Source: Idiomarina rhizosphaerae
Lineage (GTDB): Bacteria; Pseudomonadota; Gammaproteobacteria; Enterobacterales; Alteromonadaceae
Direction: 5' to 3'
DNA: 64,000 bases
Assembly: GCF_024159085.1 (NCBI RefSeq)
Contig: NZ_JAMZDE010000005.1
Location: forward strand, 268,967 to 332,966
Shown: positions 25,469 to 35,619 of the stretch, in pieces
Layout of the letters: each line of letters begins with the position of its first letter
How positions within the stretch are numbered: position 1 is the stretch's first letter
The notes under the pieces: generated by a model
Told to the model about the DNA's origin: nothing
Databases searched by the model: none
Seen by the model: only the letters and a program-made list of their open reading frames with translations
Position numbers and translations under genes: made by a program

Positions 25469-28400
25469 ACCGGCTCCGACTCTCTACCTGAAAAATCCGT
25501 ACCCGCAAAAAGCGTATCCAGCTGCTCTATTAACTCCCGTGGCGGCCTGTCACAAAATGCCCCGCCGGTTTCCGCCCTATGCCCACGCAAGAACAGATAC
25601 ACGGCACCGCCTACATGGGTATCGTAGTCGTAGTCACTGCCTAACCGCGCTTTTAACAGGCGATGCAGTGCCAGGGTGTAAATGACGTATTGCAGGTCAT
25701 AGCGGCTGTGCAGTATTTTCTCGCGCATGGCTTGCTCGGTATAAGCGTGATCGTCTTCGCCAAGCCAGTTCGACTTATAATCCGCCACGTAATACTGCCC
25801 ATTATGCTCAAACACCAAATCGATAAAACCTTTTAGCATGCCGTTCAGCACATTAGGTTCCAGCGCAGGGCGTTCGTGCCCCGGCAGAATGTGTTCGTGA
25901 ACCAGAGCATCCAGCCTTTGTGCGTTAACTTCACTGGCACCGAACCAGAATTCCGGCTCGGCTTTGTATTGCTCCAGTGCGCTTAAGCTAATGCGGTCAC
26001 CACTGTCATTAATTGGGAATTGGTTATGCAAATAGGCGTCCAGCCAATGCTCCAGGCTGTTTTGATGTTCCTGCCAATAAGGGCTGACACAAAAGCCTTG
26101 TACCAGCTCGGTACGCTCGGCGGCGTTACCCGCAATCTGCGCAAAACCAATATTGGCCGACTCTTCCAGCAGGTTATGTAAAAACGTACCCGGCCCCGCG
26201 CCTTTGGGTAAATGATGAATACTGTCCGGGCTCGGCTCAGCGGCACTGGCAACTTCTGCCTCGTCATCGTCACGCTCGTCCAACAGGTTCATTTCATCGG
26301 GCGACTGCGGTGCTTGCACGCTTTTTGTCACGGCGCCTTCGTACTTCAGCGCACTGTAACTGGCCACCCACCAACGCTCCAGTTTACGGTCTTCGGGCAT
26401 GCTGCGTGGTGTCAGCTTCGGTGTTGTTTGCTCCTGCTCCAGCGCACGGACTAAAGGCTCGTCGTCTTCCAATCGCGTTAACTGCGTATGCTGTGCCTGC
26501 TGCCAACGTTCGCTAACTTCGTTGTACAGCTCATCGGTTAACGACTCGCCGCCGTTCAGCAGATAAAAAAGTGGGTTGTTGCGATGCTCTTTCACCGCTT
26601 CCAGCGCAATAAAAGTCGCGTATTGCGCGCGGGTAAAGGCCACATACATTTTGCGTAAGTCTTCCGCGAGGATCTCATTACTTAATCGCTGTTTGTTGTC
26701 GTCGTCTTTTGACCACAGTACTTGTAGCTCACCGTTCTCATCGTGGTACACCGCTGGCGGTTTTATCCGGTAGGCTTCCGCCTGGGTGTACGCCACAAAG
26801 GGCATAAACACCAACGGGTACTGCAGGCCTTTCGACTTATGAATGGTGATAATTTTTATCAGTTCATCGTCACTTTCTAAGCGCAGTTGCTGCTCGTCAC
26901 TCTGAGTGCGGCTGTTGCTGCCAAAGCCGTGGCGCTCATTTACCTGTTCGGCAAAATGGTTCACCAGCGCCGGAATACCGTCCAGTACCAGACTCTGCTG
27001 TTGCAGCAGCTCAGCAATGTGCAGCACGTCGGACAGTTGGCGTTCGCCATGAATGCGGTCTTCCAGCAGCTTCGCTGGCACCTGATGGTCGTGCAGCAAG
27101 CTGTGCAACATGGCCAGTACGCCCTGTCGCTGCCACTGGTCGTGATAACTTAAAAACTGCTCTACCCGTTCTTCCCACTCACGTTCGTGGCTGTGAATAT
27201 GTTCCAACTCGCTCAGCGGCAGGCCAAGCAACTGTGTCGCCAGGGCACTGCGTATCAGCGACGGGTCGCGCGGCTCGGCGCAGGCACTCACCAGCGCCAG
27301 TAAGTCTTTGGCAACGCGCTGCGCAAATACCGATTCCCGGTCCGACAAATAAACGCTTTTTAGCCCGCGGTCACTCAGCGCCTTTTTAATGGCATTGGCT
27401 TCGTTAAAGTTGTTCACCAGAACCGCAATGTCATTGGTTTTTACCCGCTGCTCGAGTTTATCGTCGTCGTTGTAATAACCTGCCTGAGGATCATTAAGCA
27501 GGGAGGCAATCAAGTTAGCGTGATGGTTCGCCGCAGCGCGGAAGAACGTGTCTTTATTGCGTTTTTCTTCACCGGATACTGACCACAGAAGCGCCGGTGC
27601 GGTTTTTAAATTGCTGGATAACAGGCAGTGCTTGAAAGTGCGCTTTAGCCCGTTCGCACCCACCGGGTTAAAGGGCAGCTGGTTTTCTTCTTCAGTCTTA
27701 AACAGAAAAGCACCGCGCGGCAGCTCTTCGGCACGCTCAAACAGGGCATTAACGCTGTCCACCATGGCCTGCGACGAACGGAAGTTTCGTGCCAGATTAT
27801 AATGCCGGCCTTCGGTATCGCGCCGGGCTTTCAAGTAGGTGTAAATATCGGCGTTACGGAAGCTGTAAATGGCCTGTTTCGGGTCGCCAATCAAGAAAAT
27901 ACCGGTGCCCGCGTGCGGCTCTGCCAAATTGTAAATACGGTTAAAAATCTCGTACTGCACCGGGTCGGTGTCCTGAAATTCGTCCACCATAGCCACCGGA
28001 TACTGCTTACGAATAGCCGCCGCTAAGGCTTCGCCGCTGGGTCCTTTCAGTGCATCACGTAAACGGGTGAGCATGTCATCGTGGCCCATTTCGGCACGCT
28101 GATTCTGCAGTTCAGCAAAACGGCTGCTCACCCAGAAAGCGGCGTGTTGTTTTACTTTGGCCAGCTCTTCCTGCTGCTGCACTTTGCTGCGCTTAATGCG
28201 CTCCTGCAGCTCGCCTAAAACAACCCAGCTGTCGGGCATACCGCCAAGTTTGGCCTCAGCGAACGTCTGTAACTCGTCGGTGCTAATGTTTTTCCAGTTA
28301 GCCGCGGTGGCGTCGGGCTCAACCAGGTCAGGATCGCCACACCAGTCCGCAAATTTCTGAAACTGCTTAAGTTTGGTTGCTGCACCCTTCGCTTGTGAGG

Positions 28401-29172
28401 TTTTATCAACCAGTTCCTGAACAATAGGCGCAATTTCCTGCTTTATAGCCGCCATTCGCTGCTGATGCGAACTTTCCGCTTCTTTCAGCAAACTGTGCAA
28501 GTCACCATTGACCGGTGCCTGTCCGCTTTTACTTAAGCTGTAAGTGAGCCCTAACAAGGCTTCGGGTGACTTAAAGTCTTCCAGCAACCGGGCGCTGAGT
28601 TCAGCATCGGCCGGATAAATAAAGCGGCGGAAATAGTCTTCGGCCGCTTGCAGGCGCAGCTCTTCGTTGTCGGTTTCAACGTCCTGGCTGAACAAACTGC
28701 CGCTGGCAAAGGCGTGTTCTTTCAACATCGACTGGCACCAGCCGTGAATGGTTTTCACCGCGGCCTCGTCCATGGATTGCGAGGCTAAATCCAGCAGTCG
28801 TGCCAGATGCATCAGGTTTTGCCCTTGCGCCGCGCAGTCTTCGCGCAGACTGGCTAAGAAAGGGTCGCCTTCTACGGCTTCCGGGTCACGGAAGTAGGCG
28901 GCGGCTTGCGCCAACCGCGCGCGAATACGATCGCTCAGCTCTTCAGTGGCGGCTTTGGTAAAGGTCATGACCAAAATGTTTTTCGGTACCAGCTCACGTT
29001 CAAACGCAGTTTCATCCGTACCACTATGCGAGCCATGACCAATCACCAGACGCACATAAAGCGCGGCAATGGTGTAAGTTTTACCGGTACCGGCGCTGGC
29101 CTCAATGAGTCGGCTGCTGTTCAGCGGAAAGTCGAGCGGATTCTCTAAGGTATGAGAAGACAACTGGCTCAT
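25465..29172 (-). CDS. recB: Exonuclease V beta chain RecB
   Basis: The 1235-residue protein has an N-terminal UvrD-like 3'-5' helicase (EASAGTGKTYTIAALYVR, MVDEFQDTDPVQYEIF, ITIHKSKGLQYPLVFMPF) and a C-terminal nuclease domain with the PD-(D/E)xK motif VADYKSNWLG. RecB supplies the slow helicase and the only nuclease of RecBCD, which repairs double-strand breaks and destroys linear foreign DNA. It overlaps recC and recD by 4 nt each, so the three subunits are translated together. All catalytic motifs look intact. Confidence 0.97.
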   Translation of the reverse strand: MSQLSSHTLENPLDFPLNSSRLIEASAGTGKTYTIAALYVRLVIGHGSHSGTDETAFERELVPKNILVMTFTKAATEELSDRIRARLAQAAAYFRDPEAVEGDPFLASLREDCAAQGQNLMHLARLLDLASQSMDEAAVKTIHGWCQSMLKEHAFASGSLFSQDVETDNEELRLQAAEDYFRRFIYPADAELSARLLEDFKSPEALLGLTYSLSKSGQAPVNGDLHSLLKEAESSHQQRMAAIKQEIAPIVQELVDKTSQAKGAATKLKQFQKFADWCGDPDLVEPDATAANWKNISTDELQTFAEAKLGGMPDSWVVLGELQERIKRSKVQQQEELAKVKQHAAFWVSSRFAELQNQRAEMGHDDMLTRLRDALKGPSGEALAAAIRKQYPVAMVDEFQDTDPVQYEIFNRIYNLAEPHAGTGIFLIGDPKQAIYSFRNADIYTYLKARRDTEGRHYNLARNFRSSQAMVDSVNALFERAEELPRGAFLFKTEEENQLPFNPVGANGLKRTFKHCLLSSNLKTAPALLWSVSGEEKRNKDTFFRAAANHHANLIASLLNDPQAGYYNDDDKLEQRVKTNDIAVLVNNFNEANAIKKALSDRGLKSVYLSDRESVFAQRVAKDLLALVSACAEPRDPSLIRSALATQLLGLPLSELEHIHSHEREWEERVEQFLSYHDQWQRQGVLAMLHSLLHDHQVPAKLLEDRIHGERQLSDVLHIAELLQQQSLVLDGIPALVNHFAEQVNERHGFGSNSRTQSDEQQLRLESDDELIKIITIHKSKGLQYPLVFMPFVAYTQAEAYRIKPPAVYHDENGELQVLWSKDDDNKQRLSNEILAEDLRKMYVAFTRAQYATFIALEAVKEHRNNPLFYLLNGGESLTDELYNEVSERWQQAQHTQLTRLEDDEPLVRALEQEQTTPKLTPRSMPEDRKLERWWVASYSALKYEGAVTKSVQAPQSPDEMNLLDERDDDEAEVASAAEPSPDSIHHLPKGAGPGTFLHNLLEESANIGFAQIAGNAAERTELVQGFCVSPYWQEHQNSLEHWLDAYLHNQFPINDSGDRISLSALEQYKAEPEFWFGASEVNAQRLDALVHEHILPGHERPALEPNVLNGMLKGFIDLVFEHNGQYYVADYKSNWLGEDDHAYTEQAMREKILHSRYDLQYVIYTLALHRLLKARLGSDYDYDTHVGGAVYLFLRGHRAETGGAFCDRPPRELIEQLDTLFAGTDFSGRESEPV

Positions 29173-32100
29173 GATTTATCCTCCGGTACCAGAGTTAAGC
29201 GCATAGGGTCATAGAGTTCGTCCATAAAACGGCGGAAGTGCGGTGATGCCTGAATGGCTTCGTAACTCTCGGCAACGCGCCCGCAATAATCGCTTTTGGT
29301 GACCAGCGCCGGGTCTTGAAAGCCGTCTTCTTCGTACTTCTGCCGCGCTGCTTCATGCGCCAGCGTCTCATCATGCTCGTTCTTGTCCAGAGCATTGAGC
29401 CAGGTCATACCCACGTCCAGATGCATGGGCTGCGGCTGCTGCGCTGACAGGGCCACCAAATCCAGAATTTGCTCCAGTTGTTGCACCGCAAGCTCAGCCG
29501 GCACTGGTGCCACCTGCAACTGACACCCGCCTTTGGACACAATTAAAAGCCGTGTCGGCTTTTGTAAATTTAACAGCAACAAACCAAGGTAAAACGCGCT
29601 GGCGTGTTTCCAGCCGCCACTATTTATGCCTTTGCCATTTTTAGCGGCAATATTGCTGGCGGAGGTGACCACCCACAAACGCCCACCGCTTTCATTGCTG
29701 TGCAGCCCGGTTACCGTGTCATCAATAGTCAACCCACTGTGCTCAAAAAGCACCTCAACCGGAAACTCATTCACACCCGAGTAACCGGCAATGCTCTGCT
29801 GATAGGTTTCCAGTATCTCCAGGGACTGCTCCAGCAACTGGAAACCATTTTGCTCGGCTATTGCGCCAATACCCAAAGCCCCTTCGCGTTTAATACGGTT
29901 CAACTCTTTTAATAGCGAGGCTTCAATGCCAGCCCCGCCCAACAGCGCCCGCTTGCCCGCATCCACCAGGCGCGTGGTTAACGACCAGCTTTGTAAGCTA
30001 TCCATGACAAAGGCTTCGCTGTCGTCCAAATCTTCACTGTTGCGGCTAAAGTAGGTGTCCAGCCGCCAGTTAAAGTACAGTCGCGCGGGCTCTTCAATAA
30101 AGCGTTTAATGTCGTTAATGCTCAGGGTGCGTTCCAGTTCGTCGTCTGTGGCAGTCGCCGAGCCCGTGCGGCTCGCAGAAGCCACCATGCCCCGATGCGC
30201 CTGCGCCCATTCACTGGCATAAGTAAAGTATTCCGGGTCTTCCTGACTAAAGTAATACGGGTTAAACGGCTGTAATTTGTGCTCAACGGTCAGGCTGTTA
30301 ATGTCCACTTCCCAGCCCTGCTGCAGGTGATCACGCAGTTGCGCCACCAGCACCGACGGTGTGCGCTCGCTGTTGTCTTTGGCGCTATAGCCCACCCAGC
30401 TTAAGTAAAAACAGTCGCGGGCTGAAAGCATCGCTTCCAGGAACAAATAGCGGTCATCGTCACGACGCGAACGGTCACCGGGGCGGTAACGGTCGGTCAT
30501 TAAATCAAAGTCGACACGCGGTGTTGAACGTGGGTAATCACTTTCATTCATACCCAGCACACACACGTACTTAAACGGAATGGCCCGCATGGGCATTAAG
30601 GTGGCAAAATTCACCGCGCCCGCCAAAAAGCGTTGATTCAGATTCTGCTGGTCTACGCGCTCCAGCCAGGCGTCTTTAAATATCGGCAGGCGCAGTTGTG
30701 ATTCGTTATCCGCTTCTACGCAAATATCCCGCAGTTGATACAGCTCGTCACCCAGCTTAGCTAACAGTAAGCGATCACTGTCTTCTTCGGCCTCGAAAAA
30801 CTGTTCCAGTAGCCACTCGCCCTGAGTGACCCACTCCGGTAAGGTGTGTTCACCCTGCGCGTGCTGCCACCATTGTTCCAGGGTGCGAACCACGTCCGCC
30901 AAACAGCCCACCAGCGCGGCACTTAGCCCGGCCACTTCGGTGTAGGGTTCTACGTTAGCCCAGGGGGAGTCGCTTTCTAAGCCAACGTCGGCCAAATCGC
31001 CCATAGCGTAACCGGCTATCATGCGTTTTAAACCAAACCACCAACTGTTGGTTTCTTCCGCTGCCGGCATATAAAATTGCCCGCGCTGCTCGGCATTCAG
31101 CCCCCAGCGCGCGCCGGCTTCTTTTACCCAACGCTTTAACTGCGGCAGGTCATCGTCACTCATGTCAAAGCGTTGCTGCACCGCCGGAACCGACAGCAAA
31201 TTGAATAAGTCAGTCTGGGTAAAACGCAGTTGGTCAACTTGCAGTAATAGCTCCACCGCTATCATTAACGGTCGTTGGTGACGCTCACCCTGATCGGCAA
31301 TGGTATAAGGAATGGCGCGCGAGTCACGCTCACCAAACCGGTTGTGATAGCGACCAAATACCGCATCAATGTAGGGCGCGTAGGTGTTGACGTCGGGCAA
31401 CATCACCATGATGTCGCGCGGTTTTAAGTCCGGGTCTTTCGCAAAGGCATCCAGTAGCTGGTCATGCAGTACTTCCAACTCGCGCTGCGGGCTGTGGCAG
31501 ACATGAAACTGCAGTGACTTATCGGCCGCATTAGGCGCAGGCCAAAGCTCGCGGGTTTCCTGCACCGGGCGCAGGTTTAAAATATCGTCCTGCAGCTGGG
31601 CTAATAAATGGTCGGTGTTGTGGGGTTCAAACAGTTCCAGCTTAATGGTGTTAAAGGCTTCCTGTTTGGCCAGGGTTTCATCGTATAAGTCCAGCAGGCG
31701 AATGTAGTCCCGCCCCTGCTTACCCCAGGACGCCAGCAACGGATGCGCCAGCTGATGCAGTTCGTCGTCATTGGGGTCGTCGGGCAGTTCTGGTTTATGT
31801 TTTAAGCGCGAAGAGGCTTTGACCGCCTGCCGCAACGCCTCTTTGCCATCGACAATATCCGCCCAGTGGTATTGCGACGGGTTATGCACACACAACAGAA
31901 TTTGGGTATAGCCTTTTATGGCATCCAACACCTGCAGCATTTGCTGCGGCAGCGAGGAAATGCCAAACACCACCACACGTGGCGGCAGACCTGCCGGACG
32001 TTCAGTTAACGCCTTTGCGGTGTCAATAAAGCGCTGATGCAGCTCCGCCCGGTTATTCCAGTAGTCATCTATGCCAATGTCGTTACTGACTGCACGCCAC

Positions 32101-32636
32101 AATTCCGGCTGCCACAACTGTTCGGCTTCAACCAGCTGCTCGTGTTCCAGTACATCCTGACCGCGCACCCAGTTGTCTAGCCAGTCAGCACGGTACACCG
32201 CGTACTGATCAAATAAATCGGCCAACCGCCCGCTCAGCTGATACAGCTTACGTCCGTCGTTGTCGTCGGAAGTGTAGTGCTTAAGCGGTGCAAAGTGCGG
32301 GTTGTGCTCAATAAGTTCAGGCAAAAGACGCATTAACCGCCAGGTTAAGCGATCTTTGTCAAAGGGGGAGGTTTTAGGAATATCATCGCCGAGAACGGCT
32401 CTATAAGCTTTCCATTGAAAACGCGCCGGCAGGGTGACGTCTATCATGGCGGCAATGCCGCTCGCCTGGGCTAAGTTAATTTTCAACCACTGGGCAATAC
32501 CGTTGCTTTGCACCAGCACGGTTTCCTGCTCCAGCGGCGCCAGCGGGTAGTTTTGGGTGAATGTAACCGCCACATCGGTTAAGTCTTCCAGCCGATGTCC
32601 ATGCGCGACAATAAAGCCGGGGGTCAATTCATTCAC
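29169..32636 (-). CDS. recC: Exonuclease V gamma chain RecC
   Basis: The 1155-residue protein is RecC-like throughout (start FIVAHGHRLEDLT, VLVQSNGIAQWLKINLA, RFQWKAYRAVLG, LPDVNTYAPYIDAVFG). RecC is an inactivated helicase-nuclease fold that splits the DNA strands and recognises Chi. The start appears to be GTG at 32636, with GGGAGAG about 9 nt upstream; no in-frame ATG lies close by. It is the first gene of a four-gene operon that continues through recB, recD and the PLD-helicase. A 90-nt spacer separates it from the glycosyltransferase gene on the same strand. Confidence 0.96.
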   Translation of the reverse strand: MNELTPGFIVAHGHRLEDLTDVAVTFTQNYPLAPLEQETVLVQSNGIAQWLKINLAQASGIAAMIDVTLPARFQWKAYRAVLGDDIPKTSPFDKDRLTWRLMRLLPELIEHNPHFAPLKHYTSDDNDGRKLYQLSGRLADLFDQYAVYRADWLDNWVRGQDVLEHEQLVEAEQLWQPELWRAVSNDIGIDDYWNNRAELHQRFIDTAKALTERPAGLPPRVVVFGISSLPQQMLQVLDAIKGYTQILLCVHNPSQYHWADIVDGKEALRQAVKASSRLKHKPELPDDPNDDELHQLAHPLLASWGKQGRDYIRLLDLYDETLAKQEAFNTIKLELFEPHNTDHLLAQLQDDILNLRPVQETRELWPAPNAADKSLQFHVCHSPQRELEVLHDQLLDAFAKDPDLKPRDIMVMLPDVNTYAPYIDAVFGRYHNRFGERDSRAIPYTIADQGERHQRPLMIAVELLLQVDQLRFTQTDLFNLLSVPAVQQRFDMSDDDLPQLKRWVKEAGARWGLNAEQRGQFYMPAAEETNSWWFGLKRMIAGYAMGDLADVGLESDSPWANVEPYTEVAGLSAALVGCLADVVRTLEQWWQHAQGEHTLPEWVTQGEWLLEQFFEAEEDSDRLLLAKLGDELYQLRDICVEADNESQLRLPIFKDAWLERVDQQNLNQRFLAGAVNFATLMPMRAIPFKYVCVLGMNESDYPRSTPRVDFDLMTDRYRPGDRSRRDDDRYLFLEAMLSARDCFYLSWVGYSAKDNSERTPSVLVAQLRDHLQQGWEVDINSLTVEHKLQPFNPYYFSQEDPEYFTYASEWAQAHRGMVASASRTGSATATDDELERTLSINDIKRFIEEPARLYFNWRLDTYFSRNSEDLDDSEAFVMDSLQSWSLTTRLVDAGKRALLGGAGIEASLLKELNRIKREGALGIGAIAEQNGFQLLEQSLEILETYQQSIAGYSGVNEFPVEVLFEHSGLTIDDTVTGLHSNESGGRLWVVTSASNIAAKNGKGINSGGWKHASAFYLGLLLLNLQKPTRLLIVSKGGCQLQVAPVPAELAVQQLEQILDLVALSAQQPQPMHLDVGMTWLNALDKNEHDETLAHEAARQKYEEDGFQDPALVTKSDYCGRVAESYEAIQASPHFRRFMDELYDPMRLTLVPEDKS

Positions 32637-32726
32637 TCGCTGCTCTCCCTGTAGGGTTACTGTAAGGCATTCATCCTAATCAATAGGGAATTATCTTACT
32701 AGTTATAGAGCAACTTATCGACGCGC

Positions 32727-33623
32727 TTATTTGGTCAGTAATTTGTCCTTGGCCTGACGATTGGCTTTGCGCATTTCAGAAAAGGCGGAGTCTTTTTTGT
32801 AACGGCCTTTTTCTACATGACGGATAATCGATACATCGTCGATATCCAGGGGCTTTCCGTGCGTGCCCAGTAACCAACGAAACGCTCTGTCTTCGTATGC
32901 TTTAGCCCAATGGTCTTTCGGTTGTTGATAGCAATCTGTCTGCTCACAGTAGCCATAGCGGCGCGCGGTATCACCATGAGTGATCTGTACGGGTCCGGTC
33001 GCTTTGCTAAAGCTGTGATAGTTATAACCGGCTTTTTCCAGACATTCATCCGTCGAAATTTCCTTGCCGTTACATAACACATCGTGCTCTTTACTCAATA
33101 ACGCCGTACGCGCCACTTTTTCGGGGAATACTAAAATACAGGACTCTTTAGTTAACGCTTTTTTCAGGCTGGGAAAAGTATTTTCGCCGAACATCAAGTC
33201 GCAATCGGTAAACCATATCCAATCGGCTTTGGTTTCTTTCGCGGCTTTATTACGACCAATAGCGCGTCGCATTAAATCGTTTTTTTCAAGCGCAACGAAG
33301 TTCCACTCAATATTATCCACTTTCTTACTGGCATATTCTTCAATTAAAGCAACGGTGTCTTTGTCTTCCGGGCAATAAAAGCCTGTAAGGGTCACTTTAA
33401 AATCTTTAGGGGCGTTCTCAACCAAGGATTTCAGCTGATAGACGAACAAATGAGAGTAGTTCCAGCAATGGCTAACAATTTCGATGTGTTCAGGGGGGCT
33501 GGTTATATCTTCAATTTCTGTCGACTTGGGCACATCATAAAACCAACTGGCAGGAAAAGGGCTGGAAACTGCAAATCGCAAGATGAATTCTTTACTCTGC
33601 TGTAGCCAATGTTGTGTCGCCAT
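32727..33623 (-). CDS. Glycosyltransferase family 2-like protein
   Basis: The product is about 298 residues from ATG 33623; a GTG at 33677 would add 18 basic residues and lacks a clear ribosome site. A GT-A fold is indicated by EIVSHCWNYSHLFVYQLKSL at the start and by the DxD-like metal site DWIWFTDCDLMFG. The C-terminus is basic. It would transfer an activated sugar to an unknown acceptor; there is no signal peptide or membrane helix. No polysaccharide genes are adjacent, so the pathway is open. It reads toward recC but is probably not part of the recC operon. Confidence 0.75.
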   Translation of the reverse strand: MATQHWLQQSKEFILRFAVSSPFPASWFYDVPKSTEIEDITSPPEHIEIVSHCWNYSHLFVYQLKSLVENAPKDFKVTLTGFYCPEDKDTVALIEEYASKKVDNIEWNFVALEKNDLMRRAIGRNKAAKETKADWIWFTDCDLMFGENTFPSLKKALTKESCILVFPEKVARTALLSKEHDVLCNGKEISTDECLEKAGYNYHSFSKATGPVQITHGDTARRYGYCEQTDCYQQPKDHWAKAYEDRAFRWLLGTHGKPLDIDDVSIIRHVEKGRYKKDSAFSEMRKANRQAKDKLLTK

Positions 33624-33807
33624 TAAATTGTTGCCCCACTTTCGTTTTTTTAAATAGACTGTGATATTTTTTGACACAGGTTACAGAACAAAGGTTCACT
33701 TTGTAACCGCGCTATTATTAATGTAGCTTGAATTTGTTAACTATTTATTACCAACAATTAACTTTAACGTCGCTTCATATCCGCTAAGAAGTCAACAGGG
33801 CCTGCTA

Positions 33808-34422
33808 ATGGAAATCTTTATCGCGGTATTTTTCTTTGCCTTCTCAACCACCATAACGCCGGGTCCTAATAACATTATGATCATGTCGTCGGGGGTAAAC
33901 TACGGTATTAAAGCCAGCCTGCCGCACTTCTTAGGCATCTGCTTTGGCTTTCCGGCGATGGTGTTAGTGGTTGGTATGGGCTTCGGTTCCATATTGGAAC
34001 AATTTCCACTGCTACACCAACTAATAAAAGTTGCCGGTACACTTTATTTGCTCTGGCTGGCCTGGGTTATTGGCTCACAAACACCAAAAACCATTGAAAA
34101 AGGCGACCGCAAACCCCTGACTTTTTGGCAGGCGGTATTGTTTCAATGGGTTAACGGCAAAGCCTGGGTTATGGCCACCGGTGCGGTTGCAGCATTTACC
34201 ACCGTAGCTGGCACGCTTTGGTCCGAGGTAATAGAGATAACAGCCGCCTTTTTAGCTGTAGCCTTTCCTTGTGTTGGAATTTGGCTAATTGCAGGCGCCG
34301 GACTGCGTCAATTGCTAACCAACCACACCGCACAAAGAATTTTTAATATTTCCATGGCCTTACTACTGGTCTTTTCTGTGCTTCCTGTCGTAGAGGATAT
34401 ATTACAATTTTATTTTGCTTAA
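33808..34422 (+). CDS. LysE/RhtB-family amino-acid exporter
   Basis: The 204-residue membrane protein has about six helices and the family N-terminal motif TPGPNNIMIMSSGVNYG. The glycine-rich second helix region (HFLGICFGFPAMVLVVG) and the later KAWVMATGA also fit. Members export amino acids such as threonine, homoserine or lysine, driven by the proton gradient. The substrate is not predictable. The 130 nt upstream are AT-rich and hold no recognised riboswitch. Confidence 0.9.
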   Translation: MEIFIAVFFFAFSTTITPGPNNIMIMSSGVNYGIKASLPHFLGICFGFPAMVLVVGMGFGSILEQFPLLHQLIKVAGTLYLLWLAWVIGSQTPKTIEKGDRKPLTFWQAVLFQWVNGKAWVMATGAVAAFTTVAGTLWSEVIEITAAFLAVAFPCVGIWLIAGAGLRQLLTNHTAQRIFNISMALLLVFSVLPVVEDILQFYFA

Positions 34423-34509
34423 GCCTTTACAAAGTTAACATTAAAATAACAACTTGAACTAAACTCGTTAATGGTTAACTAAAGGTTATAAACAGTACAG
34501 GGGTGAGCC

Positions 34510-35619
34510 ATGGGTCTAAAAACTGAGCAAATATCTTTTGATCAGCTTATTTCTGAACTGTCGACCCGCCTTATTAATAGCGAGCCTGCTGAAACTTACG
34601 AATGCATAGAAGAGGTTATTGCCGCCATAGGAGACTACACCGACGCTGACCGCTGTTATGTTTTTGAGTTTAATGACAGCCTTGAGCACATGACCAACAC
34701 TCACGAGTGGGTCAGAACAGATTATCAGGCGCATATCACTGATTTGCAGGCAATTGAAACAAAAGACCTGCCCTGGTTTTTTGAGCAGATAAAAACCCAC
34801 CATAAATGTATTGTGGATAATATTGATTTGTTACCTCCGGAAGCAACAGCCGAGAAAGCTGAATTTGAACGCGAACAAATTAAGTCGGTTATTTGTGTTG
34901 GTCTGGTTGCAAACCAACACCTGCTGGGGTTTGTCGGTTGCGACATGGTGCGAGAAGAACGACAGTGGACACCAGAAGAAATTCGTCGCCTGCGCCTGGT
35001 TGCCGATATGGTCGCGAATACGCTGGAGCGCCAGCGCACCTATTCTGAGCTCATTCATACACAGCGAGCACTGGAAAAGGCCAACCGCATGCTGCAGGCA
35101 CAAGTAGCACAGGACGGTTTAACCGGCATAGCTAATCGCCGCGCTTTCGATGAGCGTATTACTAACGAAATACAGCGAGCCTCGCGTCATAAAACACCGC
35201 TGGCTTTACTCATTATTGATATTGACCAGTTCAAACCCTACAACGACCATTACGGGCATTTGCAGGGCGACCAGGCTCTTAAGTCTGTTGCTGACGCAAT
35301 GTTTGATCAGTTACAGCGCAATACCGACTTTATCGCGCGTTATGGCGGTGAGGAGTTCGTTGCGGTTATTTCCGCTACCAATGAAGAACAAACGAAAGAA
35401 AGCATGAATCAATTGCTAGAAGCGGTGCGGAATTTGAAGATAAAACATGAGCCCTCAGAAGTTGAACCATACCTGACCGTAAGCATTGGGGGCTATATTC
35501 ATAAACCCAGGGCTGATGAAGACACTGAAGACTTAATTGCCCGCATGATATCTAAAGCAGACTCAGCGCTGTATCGCGCTAAGTCTGATGGTCGCAACCG
35601 GGGTTACTTAGACACTTAA
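34510..35619 (+). CDS. GAF-domain diguanylate cyclase, active-looking
   Basis: The 369-residue cytoplasmic protein has a GAF sensor domain (about 10-175), a short coiled-coil linker and a GGDEF domain (about 200-365). The active site reads RYGGEEF, intact for cyclic-di-GMP synthesis from GTP. An RxxD inhibitory site (RNTD) lies exactly five residues before GGEEF, so the product should inhibit the enzyme. The GAF ligand is unknown. GGTGAG precedes the ATG. The stop is TAA shared within a TTAA palindrome with the convergent TPR gene. Confidence 0.93.
   Translation: MGLKTEQISFDQLISELSTRLINSEPAETYECIEEVIAAIGDYTDADRCYVFEFNDSLEHMTNTHEWVRTDYQAHITDLQAIETKDLPWFFEQIKTHHKCIVDNIDLLPPEATAEKAEFEREQIKSVICVGLVANQHLLGFVGCDMVREERQWTPEEIRRLRLVADMVANTLERQRTYSELIHTQRALEKANRMLQAQVAQDGLTGIANRRAFDERITNEIQRASRHKTPLALLIIDIDQFKPYNDHYGHLQGDQALKSVADAMFDQLQRNTDFIARYGGEEFVAVISATNEEQTKESMNQLLEAVRNLKIKHEPSEVEPYLTVSIGGYIHKPRADEDTEDLIARMISKADSALYRAKSDGRNRGYLDT

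Noticed and set aside
25216..30574. Many open frames on the plus strand opposite recB, recC and recD
   Set aside because: They lie antisense to strongly conserved, complete genes, have no domain or ribosome site, and follow from the GC-rich codon use of the recBCD genes.
33678..33807. Riboswitch upstream of the LysE-type exporter
   Set aside because: The 130 nt are AT-rich, with no recognisable aptamer core such as a lysine riboswitch.
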